This document shows positions 53,891 through 64,000 of a stretch of 64,000 nucleotides of DNA, one piece after another (position 1 is the stretch's first letter; each line of letters starts with the position of its first letter). The notes below the pieces were generated by a model that saw only the letters and a list, made by a program, of their open reading frames with translations, had not been told where the DNA came from and did not search any database. Location: positions 312,501 through 376,500 of the forward strand of contig OU015566.1 in assembly GCA_907165135.1 (NCBI GenBank), read 5' to 3'. The position numbers and the translations under genes were made by a program. This DNA comes from Oikopleura dioica (lineage: Eukaryota > Chordata > Appendicularia > Copelata > Oikopleuridae).

Positions 53891-56800
53891 TTAATTTCCA
53901 CCGCCGAACATATTCGAAATGAATGCTTGAGATTCGTCCTTGAATTCAAAGGCCTCCATTGCTGTGTACATCATAAGACCTGAATGAACTGTTTTAGAAA
54001 TTGTCAACAAGCTAAAAAAACAGTTTTTTCTTTCTCAGTTCAATTTTCAAATTTCCCCGCCTAAAAATTTCGCTACTTCTACCCAAATCTGCCATATTTT
54101 GAATCTGAAAATCAATGCTTTTAACCCAAATTTGTTTTATCGGCTTCAGTAGAAAAAGATAGATCTTGTGCTGACTGATTTTTGTTTAAGGACCCCCCGG
54201 CAGGGATCGAAATTTGCTGTTCACTCAGAGTGAATAGAATGAGCTGTTCAGTGTTCACTGTTCTCTCTGTTGTGAACAGAAATTCTGGATTTCTGTTCAC
54301 TCTAGAGTGAACAGTGATCAGCATTTTGAAAAGTAGAGTGAACAGTGAACCGGGTTTTGACAAATTCTAGAGCAGATTGGTTATTGTCGAGTTAAATTTC
54401 AGAATTGAAAAAGTAATAATTTTGTTCTAGAATGAATTCTTCAAAAAAAAATCATGACGAGAATAACTTTATACTTTAAGATTTGTCGGAAGAGACGATT
54501 TATTATTCTTTCACTACTTGAAACGTCTCTTTTGTGACCAACAAGTGTTCGTTAGCTTCAAAGAAATCTAGTTTGACTTTAAAAATTTTGCAAAAAAAAT
54601 GTATTTTTCCAGATTTCGGGCAGAGTGAACAGTTCACTCTGTTCATTCGAGTGAACAGTGAACTGAATTTTGAGATTTCTGTTCACTCCAGAGTGAACAG
54701 TGGACAGAGGTTTTCGGCAGATTTCGAACCCTGCCCCCCAGTCAGCTTTTTTTCGAAAAATCGAGTTTCGGAATTTTAAAATTTTGACCCCGCAAATGGA
54801 TTCTCCGGGTCCAAAAACGAGTTCATTTAATGAAGGTCTATCTTGACTCCGTCAATCCGAAACTCGCATTTGAAAACTGGACTTTGGGCTCGGTACTTGC
54901 TAAGAAAATTTTGCTGGCAAGGCAAGTTGATTTGCAAGGCAAGAAAATTTTGCTTTTGCAAGGCAAGTTGCCGACCCCGAAGGGGGCATATCGCCAGAAA
55001 TTGCCAAAAATATTCATTTTTTCGACGGGAAAAGCTGACGAGGGTCCCATAGAGGTGATTATTCGAAACCTTCCGTACCAAATTCGTTTAAATTAATGAA
55101 TCTCAATTATTTTCCCTTATTCTCGATAAAAACAAGTCGGATTAGGATAAAAATTTGTCTACTAATATACAAATAAAAAAAGATATTTGCGAAAAAAACC
55201 GATTGAGGATCATTGATAAGTGAAGCGAATCTATTGTAAAAATCGTCAATTCCGATGAGTAACTTACAGATTTTTGCTTGAACGGATAATTCCGCGGGAA
55301 AAGTAAAAGTTGAAATTGTTTTCTTCGGAGTGAATTTACTATCGATTTTACACACTGGTTTTTCATCTTTACTAAAAAGGATGTAGATGAAATTTTTTGT
55401 CGTGAAAATGGAATGATACCTGAAAATTACTTGACGCTTTTTCGTCAGCTTCACTTTCTCCTCCTTTTTTGTTTTGACTGGTTCTTTGCTGATGTCAAAG
55501 ATGACATTATTTTGTGGATCTCGGAAGGTGTCCGACTCGGAGCACAATGATGCAGAATGATGGAAGCTTCCACAAATTTCGGTTTGTCCAACAACGATCC
55601 CATAATTGAAACCTTTCTGAAAAACCCCAGGATAATTTAATCAAGAATTTTTCTTTGGCCTGCCAATACGTTTATACTTTTTTTTACGGAGAAGAATGTC
55701 GAATCTGTTTTATTTGTAAGCGAATAGAAAAATTAACCCGTATTAACTTTTATAAAGGAATTTTGGCGAGAGAGAGCTCATCATCAAGTCATCTCGTCGA
55801 AAATTCAGATTTTGCGTCATTTTTGAACGCGATTTATTCGATGAAAGAATTTCTGATTTTTAGAAGTGAGATGACGAATAGAAACCTCTATCGTTGTTCT
55901 CGGGCTAGATTCAACAAAGTCGCCCGAAACCAAGATCGGATCGGATCGGGTTTTAAAGATGTCATGAAAAATCGGATCGGGTTTTGTTGGATATTCTCGG
56001 GTTTTGTCGGATCGGAATTCGGGTTTTTATCGGGTTTTTTGTCGGATTTTCGTCGGCTTTCCTACAAGCAAAAATTTAAAAAAATCAAGTCATGAGAAGG
56101 TTAAAAACTTGTTTTTGTTAATTTCCCAGGTGATATGCGGTCAATAGGAGACTTTGTCTCCTAGCTCACACTTTTTCAAAGTGCGGTCACTGGGAGACTT
56201 TTTTCTCCCAGCTCAATTCTTACGCAAACTGCGGTAAATAGGAGACTCTAGAATTTTGGCTAGCGTTTAGGGTTAGGGGCTGGGGGCTCTTAACGGGGGG
56301 TTCGGGGGGCGAAGCCCCCTGATTTAGGCCTTAGGTGGGGGGTCCCGGGGGGCGCAGCCCCCTGGGTTAGGTGTAGGGTTAGGGGCAGCTTTAATGATAA
56401 GCCCTCAAAAGTCTCCCAGTTCGACAATTCTAGACTGTGGTCACTGGGAGAAAAAAAAGTCTCCTAGCTCGCATTTTGACGAAATGTGGTAAATAGGAGA
56501 AAGTCTCCTATTGACCGCCTACAACCAATTTCCCATTGTGCCTCCCCTTATACATAAAAATGCCTAGTCTTTTTATTTGAGTTCCTGTTTGGGGGGATAG
56601 ACCTCGCCGAAGTCACATGACCTCAAATATCCCGTTCGGTCGAAAATAGTGGGAGTCAACTTTAAAGGACATCTGTTCTGCGAAAGCCGTCAAGGCTTGA
56701 AGTTCAAGCACAGGCGTTCACTGAAAATCTGCCCTCGAGATTGGATCGCCGATTGCCAGGGACCTCGCCGGGTTTCATTCTCTCAATAGCAAGAAGATTA

Positions 56801-58353
56801 TCTTTGGTAAGGTTGATGTGCAAGTCGTCTAGAGCTCGTTCTCTGCTTTTTTTCGGTTTTGGAGGCAGTTCTCATCTACTTCGAGTGCATTTTGAGTAAG
56901 AAAAGGCAACTGAGGCTTTTTAGACCGTCTGTGATTGGCCGAAAAGGCAAGAAAAACCCGACGAAATTCCGAAAAAATCCGAGAAAAACCCGATCCTACG
57001 TCGGGTTTTGAAATTTTCAGGATCGGGTTTTGTAGGATAAAAAAAAAATAAATTTTGCTATCTAGTGAGAGTTTTCGGCTATCTTGGTCAAAAAAATCTC
57101 GATTCTCGACCACCACCCCCTTAAACGCGAGAGAAAATTGGTGTTAAGCGCTTTCTTTGCTGTCAAATTAACAAAACTCCACTCAGTGCTTTGATTTGTT
57201 CATTTGATTGCACATTGCAAAAATTAGATAGTGAATAGGCACATTTGAAGTTATTGAAGGAAAAAGTCGCACTTATTGATTTTACCAAACTTGGTGTCGT
57301 ACCTTAAGGAACCTTGGCGAGCTGGCTTAGGCGCGACTTCGCGAGCGTTTCATTCATTTTTGACTTCACTTATTTCGAAAATTCTTTCTGCAAACATGAT
57401 CTTCAGACACTCCTTTTTCTATTACTGCTTTTTTTTCTTTATCATTTATTATTCAGGCGCATTATTCATTTTTCAAGATATGAAATTAAAATACCTTCCA
57501 CCGAAAAGCCCAGAATACTCTGTTCAAAACTTCGCTTTTGGGGTAATGACCACAATTATCTGTCAAGTCTTGACAGTCAAGATCAAGGTGACCATTTCCA
57601 GAGTGGGTCGGTACCACAGCGAGCATTCGCGCTTCGTGAGACATTATTCTGGCTTGGTTGCGCGCGTTTCCCGCAAAGCGCGCGCTAATAATTTCGGATT
57701 ACTGATTCTAACCACGTTATCAATCATTTTCATAAAACAAAATAAGCAAAGTTTTTTAGAAAATTGTCAGGCTTTTACGGTGAACGTGATTTTAATTTCA
57801 TATCTTGAAAAATGTAAATGCTTAATGCTTTGAGTTAACTTTCTCTTCTCGACTACAGCGCCCGAATTAAAAGGGATGGGGGAAAACTAAAAACAGAAAA
57901 AGAAAGATTCAGCCGAGTGCATTTGCGCGAGAGAGCCGCCTAAGCTATGAATTTATGAGAAAAAATTCTATTGATATTTTGACCACAATTTTAATTAAGA
58001 AAAATCCGATCTTGTTCTTCTCCCCTTAATAAAAATTTCAACTTGAAATTAATCATACCTGGCATTTAAAACAGCTTGTACCAGGGTCCAATTCTTTAAG
58101 GGCCAAAATCTCGCCATATTGGGGATGAATACCATCGACTTCCTTGTTTCCGATATTGCAGCAACTCATACCACAGAAAATATATGAAAGGACCCATTTT
58201 CCAATGTTTATAGGTGGCGTTTTTATGTCCATTATATGTTGATTTTCGCTGAATTTAGTTTTTCTTTTTATTTGTGAGCATCAAAATATAACCTGTTATA
58301 GATTGCAGCATCACCTGGAGAATTCCATTCGACAACAGCTGTGAATTGGGTTT
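53891..58353 (-). CDS. Divergent phospholipid-scramblase-like protein (5' end missing)
   Basis: Exons on the minus strand: 58353-58293, 58248-58059, 55616-55420, 55371-55268 and 53979-53891; all GT-AG and phase-consistent (2,0,2,1), 213 codons including the stop. The first exon seen begins in phase 1, so 5' exons are missing. The C-terminus TFPAELSVQAKICLMMYTAM then EAFEFKDES aligns with the conserved scramblase end (FPVDLDVNVKLSLLGCVFLL then DFMFFEDS in the 30-kb gene). Upstream, YGEILALKELDPGTSC and NNVIFDISKEP fit the barrel strands. The Ca2+-binding acidic segment is replaced by TPKKTIST, so Ca2+ dependence is probably lost. Introns of 2442 and 1288 bp hold MITEs (56128-56526, 54201-54733). 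Confidence 0.68.
54201..54733. mobile_element. hAT-type MITE, GTTCACTCTAGAGTGAACAG motif
   Basis: A 533-bp element with ends CAGGGATCGAAATTTG and CAGATTTCGAACCCTG, flanked by CCCCCCGG and CCCCCCAG (7 of 8). Arms repeat GTTCACTC/GAGTGAAC. The interior has GAAGAGACG...CGTCTCTTT. Intronic. Confidence 0.82.
56128..56526. mobile_element. hAT-type MITE, GGTCAATAGGAGA motif
   Basis: A 399-bp element flanked by AATTTCCC at 56120-56127 and 56527-56534. Arms repeat GGTNANTRGGAGACTTT-like units. The centre (56265-56395) is G-rich with GGGGGGCGNAGCCCCCTG hairpins. It lies in the 2442-bp intron of the scramblase-like gene. Confidence 0.88.
57276..57833 (+). other. Long open frames of doubtful coding value
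   Basis: Two overlapping plus-strand frames (57276-57833 and 57314-57688) are open. A possible start at 57399 gives a hydrophobic N-terminus. There is no recognisable domain, the position is inside an intron of a minus-strand gene, and GCGCGC palindromes are present at 57595-57690. A mobile element is more likely than a gene. Confidence 0.25.
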
Positions 58354-58472
58354 CTATGAGTAATTAAATTTCAGAAAAAAAACGCATTTTTACGCTTGAA
58401 ATAAGGCTCGCTTGAGAAAACAAAAAAAGCCCTGACTGACAAGATTAAAAATTATAATTTAAGTTTTCTTAA

Positions 58473-59152
58473 GGGTACGGGTGTCGGCTTTCTATCGTCC
58501 GTAATAATATAATGTGGATAAAAACAGAGTATTTTATCGAACTCTACAGAAAATTTAAGCTCGAGTCATAATTAATTGTCAGCTGCTATCATTGTTATTT
58601 TACGAGTTATGCGTTCGTAAAAAATTACCGAAAAAAATTTTTCGGCTCAGATTTTTTTCATCCGGGGCTTTTTAGAAAGCTTAGAAAATGAGGATCATCA
58701 TGATATTCTCGGTTTTACATGAATCTGTCCAAAAACATTTTTAGAGCCGAAAATGTGTCGCTCAGTTTCAAAAAATGCTAATTTTCGGTGCAATAACAAG
58801 GATACTTTTTTTGAAAAAATTAAATTCCATACGAAATGTAATTCAATCTCAAAAATCTCTTGACAAAATTAAGATAAGAGTCTGAATTTTTACATAAAAA
58901 TATAAAAAAGGTATGTTTACAAGCTCATTTCTTCGGAATTGAAGCCTCTTTTAGGCCCATTTTCACCATTTAAGGTCGAGATCACGACTTCGAGCCAATT
59001 TTTAAAACAAAAAATCTTTATAAATCCAAATTTCCTCTTGACAAAATGTAAAACTAGGATGGATCTTTGCACTAATGTAGGCGAATTTTTTCCACCGCCT
59101 CTATATCACGAGGAATTGAGCCCTAGTTAGAGCCTCGCCGACACCCGTACCC
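58473..59152. mobile_element. TTAA-flanked element, GGGTACGGGTGTCGGC ends
   Basis: The ends GGGTACGGGTGTCGGC and complement lie between TTAA at 58469-58472 and 59153-59156. No coding sequence. It is located just upstream of the known exons of the scramblase-like gene. Confidence 0.75.
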
Positions 59153-59156
59153 TTAA

Positions 59157-62100
59157 GTTTTAAAGTTTTATAATTTAAAACAAGATAGACCTAGATCTAC
59201 AAACTTAAGTACAGGCGTTTTATTTTCTATACTAATAAAAAAAATAATAATTTGAGCTTTTTTGAGCTCAAAAGATTATGCTTAACCCCTGCCCGCATAT
59301 CGACCTACGCGTAGGTAAATTGATTTTCAAACGCAATTATCTCGCGTCTGGTAAATATTTTCTGAAAAGCTGACCCCAACTTATGGTACAACTTTTTAAT
59401 GGGGAATCAGGATCTGAGGTCAAACTAAATTTTTCTCAAAAATTTAAGATTTTGGCAATTGAGCGAATTGATCTCTGCTCAACCTGACAAAATCCAACTT
59501 TAATTCAACTGGCCTTGGCATGATTTTTCCATCAATTTTATGCTAAGTAAATAAAAAAGTCCGTAATTCTTAATTTTTACTGTATTTATGACTCTGTGAA
59601 AATATTTTAGTTGATATGGACGAGATTTGGAGCTCTCAAGACTGTTTCTTTTATCAAAAAATGAGCACTTATGAAAAAACGACATTTGTTGACATTTGAC
59701 ATTTGATATTTGAAATTTGATTTTGTCCAGAAGATAGCTCAGTCTTTAATCTTTCCATCCGTGTCTTTTAAAAATTTTATCACGACCGAAAGACCCTAAA
59801 AAGGCACGACCTACGCGTAGGTCGATATGCGGGCATCGTTTTTTGACCTGTAGAATCCATTTCCAGGGTCAAAATTATGAAATTACGAAAATAGATTTTT
59901 CGAAAATTGTTGACGGGGGTCCTTAAATTCAAACAACTTATTAAAATCTGACAAAAATTAAAACTCATAATCGGTTTTTCTTCGACGCTAATAAGTCACT
60001 ACCTGGTGCTAGATATGAGAATATATGGCTCATTCTGATGAATTCTTTAACTAAATGTAAATGCGAAAAAACATACACGATAACGACATGTTCTAGAAAG
60101 AACATTCTGTTTATAAATCATCTGTGCTTACTTAATAAAATCATCGGATTTGTTATGATTTTTTTGACATTTTTTAACTTCGTTTTCTATGAGAATGTCG
60201 AGAGATATCTTTGACTTCAGCTAGAAATGTCCTTTATGATCAGGGCCGACGCGTAAAAAATCAACCCCAAGAAAGCATCAACGAAGAGAGCTGAAACTTC
60301 GGGAAGTAATGTAGTTCGACCAAACTAAAAGAATTGCTATAAGAAGGCACCAGAAAACACCGCTCTATTAAACCGATACAAGAATCTTCATTACTACCAA
60401 GGCTTAAATACTTCCTACTACGTACTGCAACGACTAAAGAAAATTTTGTATGAAGAAATCAGTTGACCTTCAGTTCTCTGTAGTAATAGCTAGTTAACTA
60501 CTATCTACTACCAGTAAAATAACTTGAAATTGAAATTTTACAAATCAAACTAGATTCGCTGTATTCAAATTAACATTTTTAAACATAGAGAAGAGACGAA
60601 AATACTGCTTAAAAAATTCGGACGTCTCTTTATCATAAATAATAGCAAATAAGGCTAGTTTTCAAAAATTAATTAATCCCTTGAACCGGATGATAAAAGA
60701 GAATACCTTCATTACAACAAATTTCTGAGAACGCTTCTATCTACAATTTCTGCCACTCGATATGCAAAAGGAAGTAATTTACTATATTACTACATTGCTA
60801 TCCGACTCCATCTCTAATTCTGCTGGAGCTGATGGTTAGCTCTGCTCCCCTTATGCAGTAGAATATTCAGTTTTCCGTTGACGTTTATTAATATTCGCTT
60901 TATGCTTTAAATCTGGCCTTTGCATTAAAGCTTATTTCTGTGCTTAATAAGTCGAATCAAGAAGCATTCGGAAAAAAATATCAAACACGCTTAGCTTCAG
61001 AATATTTTCCTGTTTTTAATTTTAATTTCTAGAAAAATTTTTGCTTGTATTTAACCCAACGAGTCAAAGTCGACATTTTTATCGAAATCCGGTTTTAATC
61101 AGCTGCCCTAATTAGCCAAATCACCACAACAAGCCAAAAATTGTAATGTGTGTTTGCATACGCCTTAGGCACCATGTGACCAAAAATTGAGGTGATAAGT
61201 ACAATTGTATTAACCTGGTGCTCTGTACCTGTTTATTTCCGCTCAGCTCGAACAAAATCAGAACGTGATCACTGCAAAAAAACAAATTTCCGATTATTTG
61301 AGGAGTTTTACCGGAAAAAAACAATATATTGGTTTTCGAATGTGGAGAATTCTAACTAGGATGTTAAAACCAATCATGAGTGAATTTTACTTTGAAATAA
61401 AATGAGCTATTGATATGCAAGAGAAAAACAATTAACACCATCAAAAAGTGCTTATTTTAATAAATGTTAGAACAAAGTTTCAGGAGAGTATGAGAGCATT
61501 TCGACAAAAAATGTCGAATTAGACTCGTGGGATTACGCTCATCGCATCGACTCGTGAATTTTACTCCCTTTGTTCAGATTTCAAAATTTTTTCTAAATTT
61601 TTTTTGTTTATAAATAAACTTCCATTGACAACACCATCGTTGTCTGGATATTATATGGGACGATTAAGAAAGTATTAACAGCCGCGCTCATTACAACGCT
61701 CATAATCTGAGATAAATAAATTCCTTTTAAATTATTTAAATCAAACTAGACGAAATTTTGACTTTTTGTATATAAAAAGTTTTAAAAGAAACCTTTGAAA
61801 ATATATCGAGTCGAATAAACGTCTCTTCTAAGAAAGTGACGACTAAAGACCTCCCCTATGGTTTTTGCCGAAAGGGGTGTCGCACGGACCAAAATTTTGC
61901 GTAACCAAGATTAAGGTAGGTCATCAGTATACTTAAATATCAAAATTACATCCTTAATCTATGGACATACAATGTATGTTACATACATGTATGGCCTTCT
62001 TTCTGTTTGGTTCTGTTTCCTATTTCTGTTTTGAACTAAGTTTGATTAAACAGATTTTTATAAATACAGTCAAAATCGGCAGCTTTTTGCATTCACTTCG

Positions 62101-62354
62101 CAGCTGCCGACTTTGGCAGTCACTTTGCAGTGGCAGTTGCAAATTTAAAAAGTCTGGTAGACGCCATTTTCTTTCAGATTTTGATCTCCGATTTGGGTAT
62201 TGTGCAGAATGTATGCATAAAGCACTTCCTAGGAACTTATAAAACAATGAAATAGGGATAATTAAAAGATTTTTCACATCGCAAATTATTTTACTCAAAA
62301 TCTCTAGATATCAATAGTATATTTTTCTCAATTTATTTTCTTTCTCAGTTTCAA
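59157..62354. other. Spacer with repeat fragments
   Basis: 59285-59835 is bounded by CTGCCCGCATATCGACCTAC and complement around the palindrome ACCTACGCGTAGGT (a related end lies at 44465-44497). GAGACG/CGTCTC hairpins occur at 60594-60635 and 61787-61830. A TGGCAG-family right half is at 62030-62190. No exon recognised. Confidence 0.5.
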
Positions 62355-62863
62355 ATGTCGTATTTCAATACGGATCGTTCAATAAACAATCCACCGGGGT
62401 CAAAGGAAAACGCTCCCTCTTCTCCTGATGGAGACCTGCCTGCGTTACCATATCCAGCTCAAAATCAAGGTCTTCCGGCATATCCACCAGGACAGAATTC
62501 ACCCTATCCACCACCGACTTTCAATCCGTCTCCCTCTTCGCCGCAACCTGTACCTCAACCTGCTCCGCAACCAGTGGTGATCAATGTGGTGCAAAAAACT
62601 TTCAGTGAGTCTGTTATATTTAAAATTGATAGCAAAATAGGAGTGCAGCCATTTCGAAAATTGTGTTTTTTTCAGCTCAGCCTGTTCAAGCCTCTCCAAT
62701 CGAAAGTAATGACCATCATCTTAGTCAGAGCAAAGAAAAACCTAAAAAGCGTAGTTTCTTTGGAACTCTTATTGCTATTACGATTCTTGTTTTCATCGTT
62801 ACCAAAGTTCGAAATTTGAAGGAAAAGAATTTTGAATATTTTGGAAAAACTTTCTTTAAATAA
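62355..62863 (+). CDS. Proline-rich protein with C-terminal membrane segment, homologue of the 9.3-kb gene
   Basis: Exons 62355-62604 and 62676-62863 with a 71-bp phase-1 GT-AG intron give 145 aa. The N-terminus MSYFNTDRSINNPPGS matches the start of P2. Residues 20-80 are Pro-rich (YPPGQNSPYPPP, PQPVPQPAPQP). Exon 2 has a basic KPKKRSFFG followed by a hydrophobic stretch GTLIAITILVFIVTKV (about residues 108-127) and a short basic tail. Exon 2 is 188 nt, as in the 9.3-kb gene. TTCTTTCTCAG ends 6 nt before the ATG, so an upstream leader intron or trans-splice acceptor is possible. Function unknown; a tail-anchored protein is inferred. Confidence 0.78.
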
Positions 62864-63099
62864 CTCTTTCACGGTTTTAGCCGTAAAAGGCCTCGCGGGG
62901 ACCAAAATTCTAGAAAAATACGATTCAGTGTGGTCCTTCTTGTACTAATATAGTTTGAATTTTTTTTTATACACATATCTTTATTAATAGTCATAGCATA
63001 AAGTTGTAGAGGTTTACTCTCTATATAATAAACTATCAAACTTTCATAGTATTGTAATTTATTTGGTCAGTGGCTAATTTGGAAAAATAGCTGCTCGTG

Positions 63100-64000
63100 G
63101 ACTAGTGACAGCCGGTTATATAGTGAGCTCAAGTGCTCTTGAAAAGCGCCGCGCCCAGCTCGGGCGACTTCCTTCAAGTGCCAACTTGATTCATCGGGAA
63201 AATAAAGACAGTAAATCCCTATACTATCTCCCTCCTTCGTCAGAAAATAGCAGATTTGGGAGGAAGTGTTGTAGGATAAGGCCAGAGCGGCTTTGAACAG
63301 GCGAAAATCGAAACAGAAACGAAGGTATTAGGAGCTGGTTGAAGCCGAGCAATTGGCTCTAGACGCCAGGTCAATCAAAGTCAGGCCGAATTCGAGATAG
63401 AGCAACGCAGTAAGTGTCCAGTTGGGTTTGATTTAGTCGCATCGAGGCGATTTCCGCTCGATTGATTTCAAAATTTTCTTGGTTCTGGTGAAATGTTCTT
63501 GGTGGCATGTTATCCTTGCTTGCCAAAGCAATGTCGGATTATTTTCAACCCTTTCTTTCCCTCTCCTCTGGGGTTTTCTATTTTACGTCGTATGAATTCA
63601 CGACTTCCCCTTCGATCAAAGTTAGTCTCGTGGCGGTCCGAGCTGATTATGTATTACGAGGTTTCGCCGTTGATCTAAACGCATTTTTGTTCTTTTATTC
63701 GAGTTCTTTTCGCTCGTGAATTTTTTTTTCAAAAACATATTATGGTCAACTCAGCCTTTCGTTGCCGACAATTTTCGTCATAAAATCAAATATAAATTTC
63801 GTGGAATCTGTCAATCAATTTAACATTACTCCTTGTTATATCGATGGAGCCTTGTTAAGTTCGACCATGGTAGAGTTGGTGTTTCAAACGCAGCTCAACC
63901 AAAGTTCGCATTTCATTTACCGGTTATGCTCATTTTTCTGTGGAAGTCGTCAACTGCCAGTTGATGAGTGTCGGAAGCATTGAATGCTCCAGCAGGGTGT
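63100..64000 (+). other. GC-richer segment with possible exons of an unidentified gene
   Basis: Base composition shifts upward and several frames look exon-like: VNQSQAEFEIEQR ending at CGCA|GTAAGT (about 63410); SDYFQPFLSLSSGVFYF and SIKVSLVAVRADYVLRGF (63531-63717) after a CCAAAG; and NITPCYIDGALL and FIYRLCSFFCGSRQLPVDEC (63800-63983). The Cys spacing suggests an extracellular protein. No complete chain could be built, and the window ends here. Confidence 0.3.

Noticed and set aside
57276-57833. 185-codon gene on the plus strand
   Set aside because: No domain, two competing frames, palindromic GCGCGC content and position within an intron of a minus-strand gene.
63110-63180. Possible tRNA-like fold near GCCGGTTATATAGTGAGC
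   Set aside because: No consistent acceptor stem, T-arm or anticodon arm could be formed.

Overview
This window reads as AT-rich metazoan nuclear DNA. It has no operons, many small GT-AG introns (40-84 bp), AATAAA signals after several stop codons, and animal-type protein families (phospholipid scramblase, PLAC8, CUB). Tiny introns mixed with non-GT donors (one firm GC-AG, probable GA-AG and TA-AG) would fit a larvacean tunicate, but that placement is inference and no marker gene fixes the species.

Coding content is sparse and lies in islands. Left to right: a proline-rich protein with a C-terminal membrane segment (9.3-11.1 kb, +); a Tyr/Gly/Pro-rich CUB-like protein, 5' incomplete (11.5-13.6 kb, +); member P3 of an unrecognised membrane-protein family (18.2-23.5 kb, -); a complete phospholipid scramblase (30.3-36.9 kb, +); family members P1 (41.1-42.8 kb, +) and P2 (43.5-46.5 kb, +); a two-exon PLAC8 protein (50.0-50.7 kb, -); a divergent scramblase, 5' incomplete (53.9-58.4 kb, -); and a second proline-rich tail-anchored protein homologous to the first (62.4-62.9 kb, +). 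Most of these look like membrane-associated proteins, often with a Pro-rich cytoplasmic part and a C-terminal hydrophobic helix. Almost none of these exon chains is a single open reading frame; they were built from splice phase and paralogue comparison.

The rest is mostly nested non-autonomous DNA transposons. At least eighteen elements have terminal inverted repeats and duplicated 8-bp target sites (hAT type). Many share the terminus CAGAGTTCGAAATYTG but carry different arrays of a short motif near their ends (TGGCAG, GGGAGC, GCACGC, GAGCG, GTTCACTC). A second 8-bp group with GGG-starting ends carries palindromic motifs around a GCGC-rich core. Further elements are flanked by TTAA (piggyBac type) and two by 9-bp duplications. 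The nesting can be dissected to the base: a 2206-bp palindrome at 23.5 kb reduces to 747 bp when three insertions and their duplications are removed, matching an uninterrupted 748-bp copy at 28.7 kb. One hAT insertion has its empty paralogous site in the window.

Other items are four hammerhead-ribozyme-like cores, an LTR-like promoter with arrays of CTCF-like and ETS/CRE motifs (17 kb), a perfect 234-bp-arm palindrome (14.5 kb), and an AT microsatellite (35.0 kb). No transposase, reverse transcriptase, rRNA, tRNA or CRISPR array was seen.
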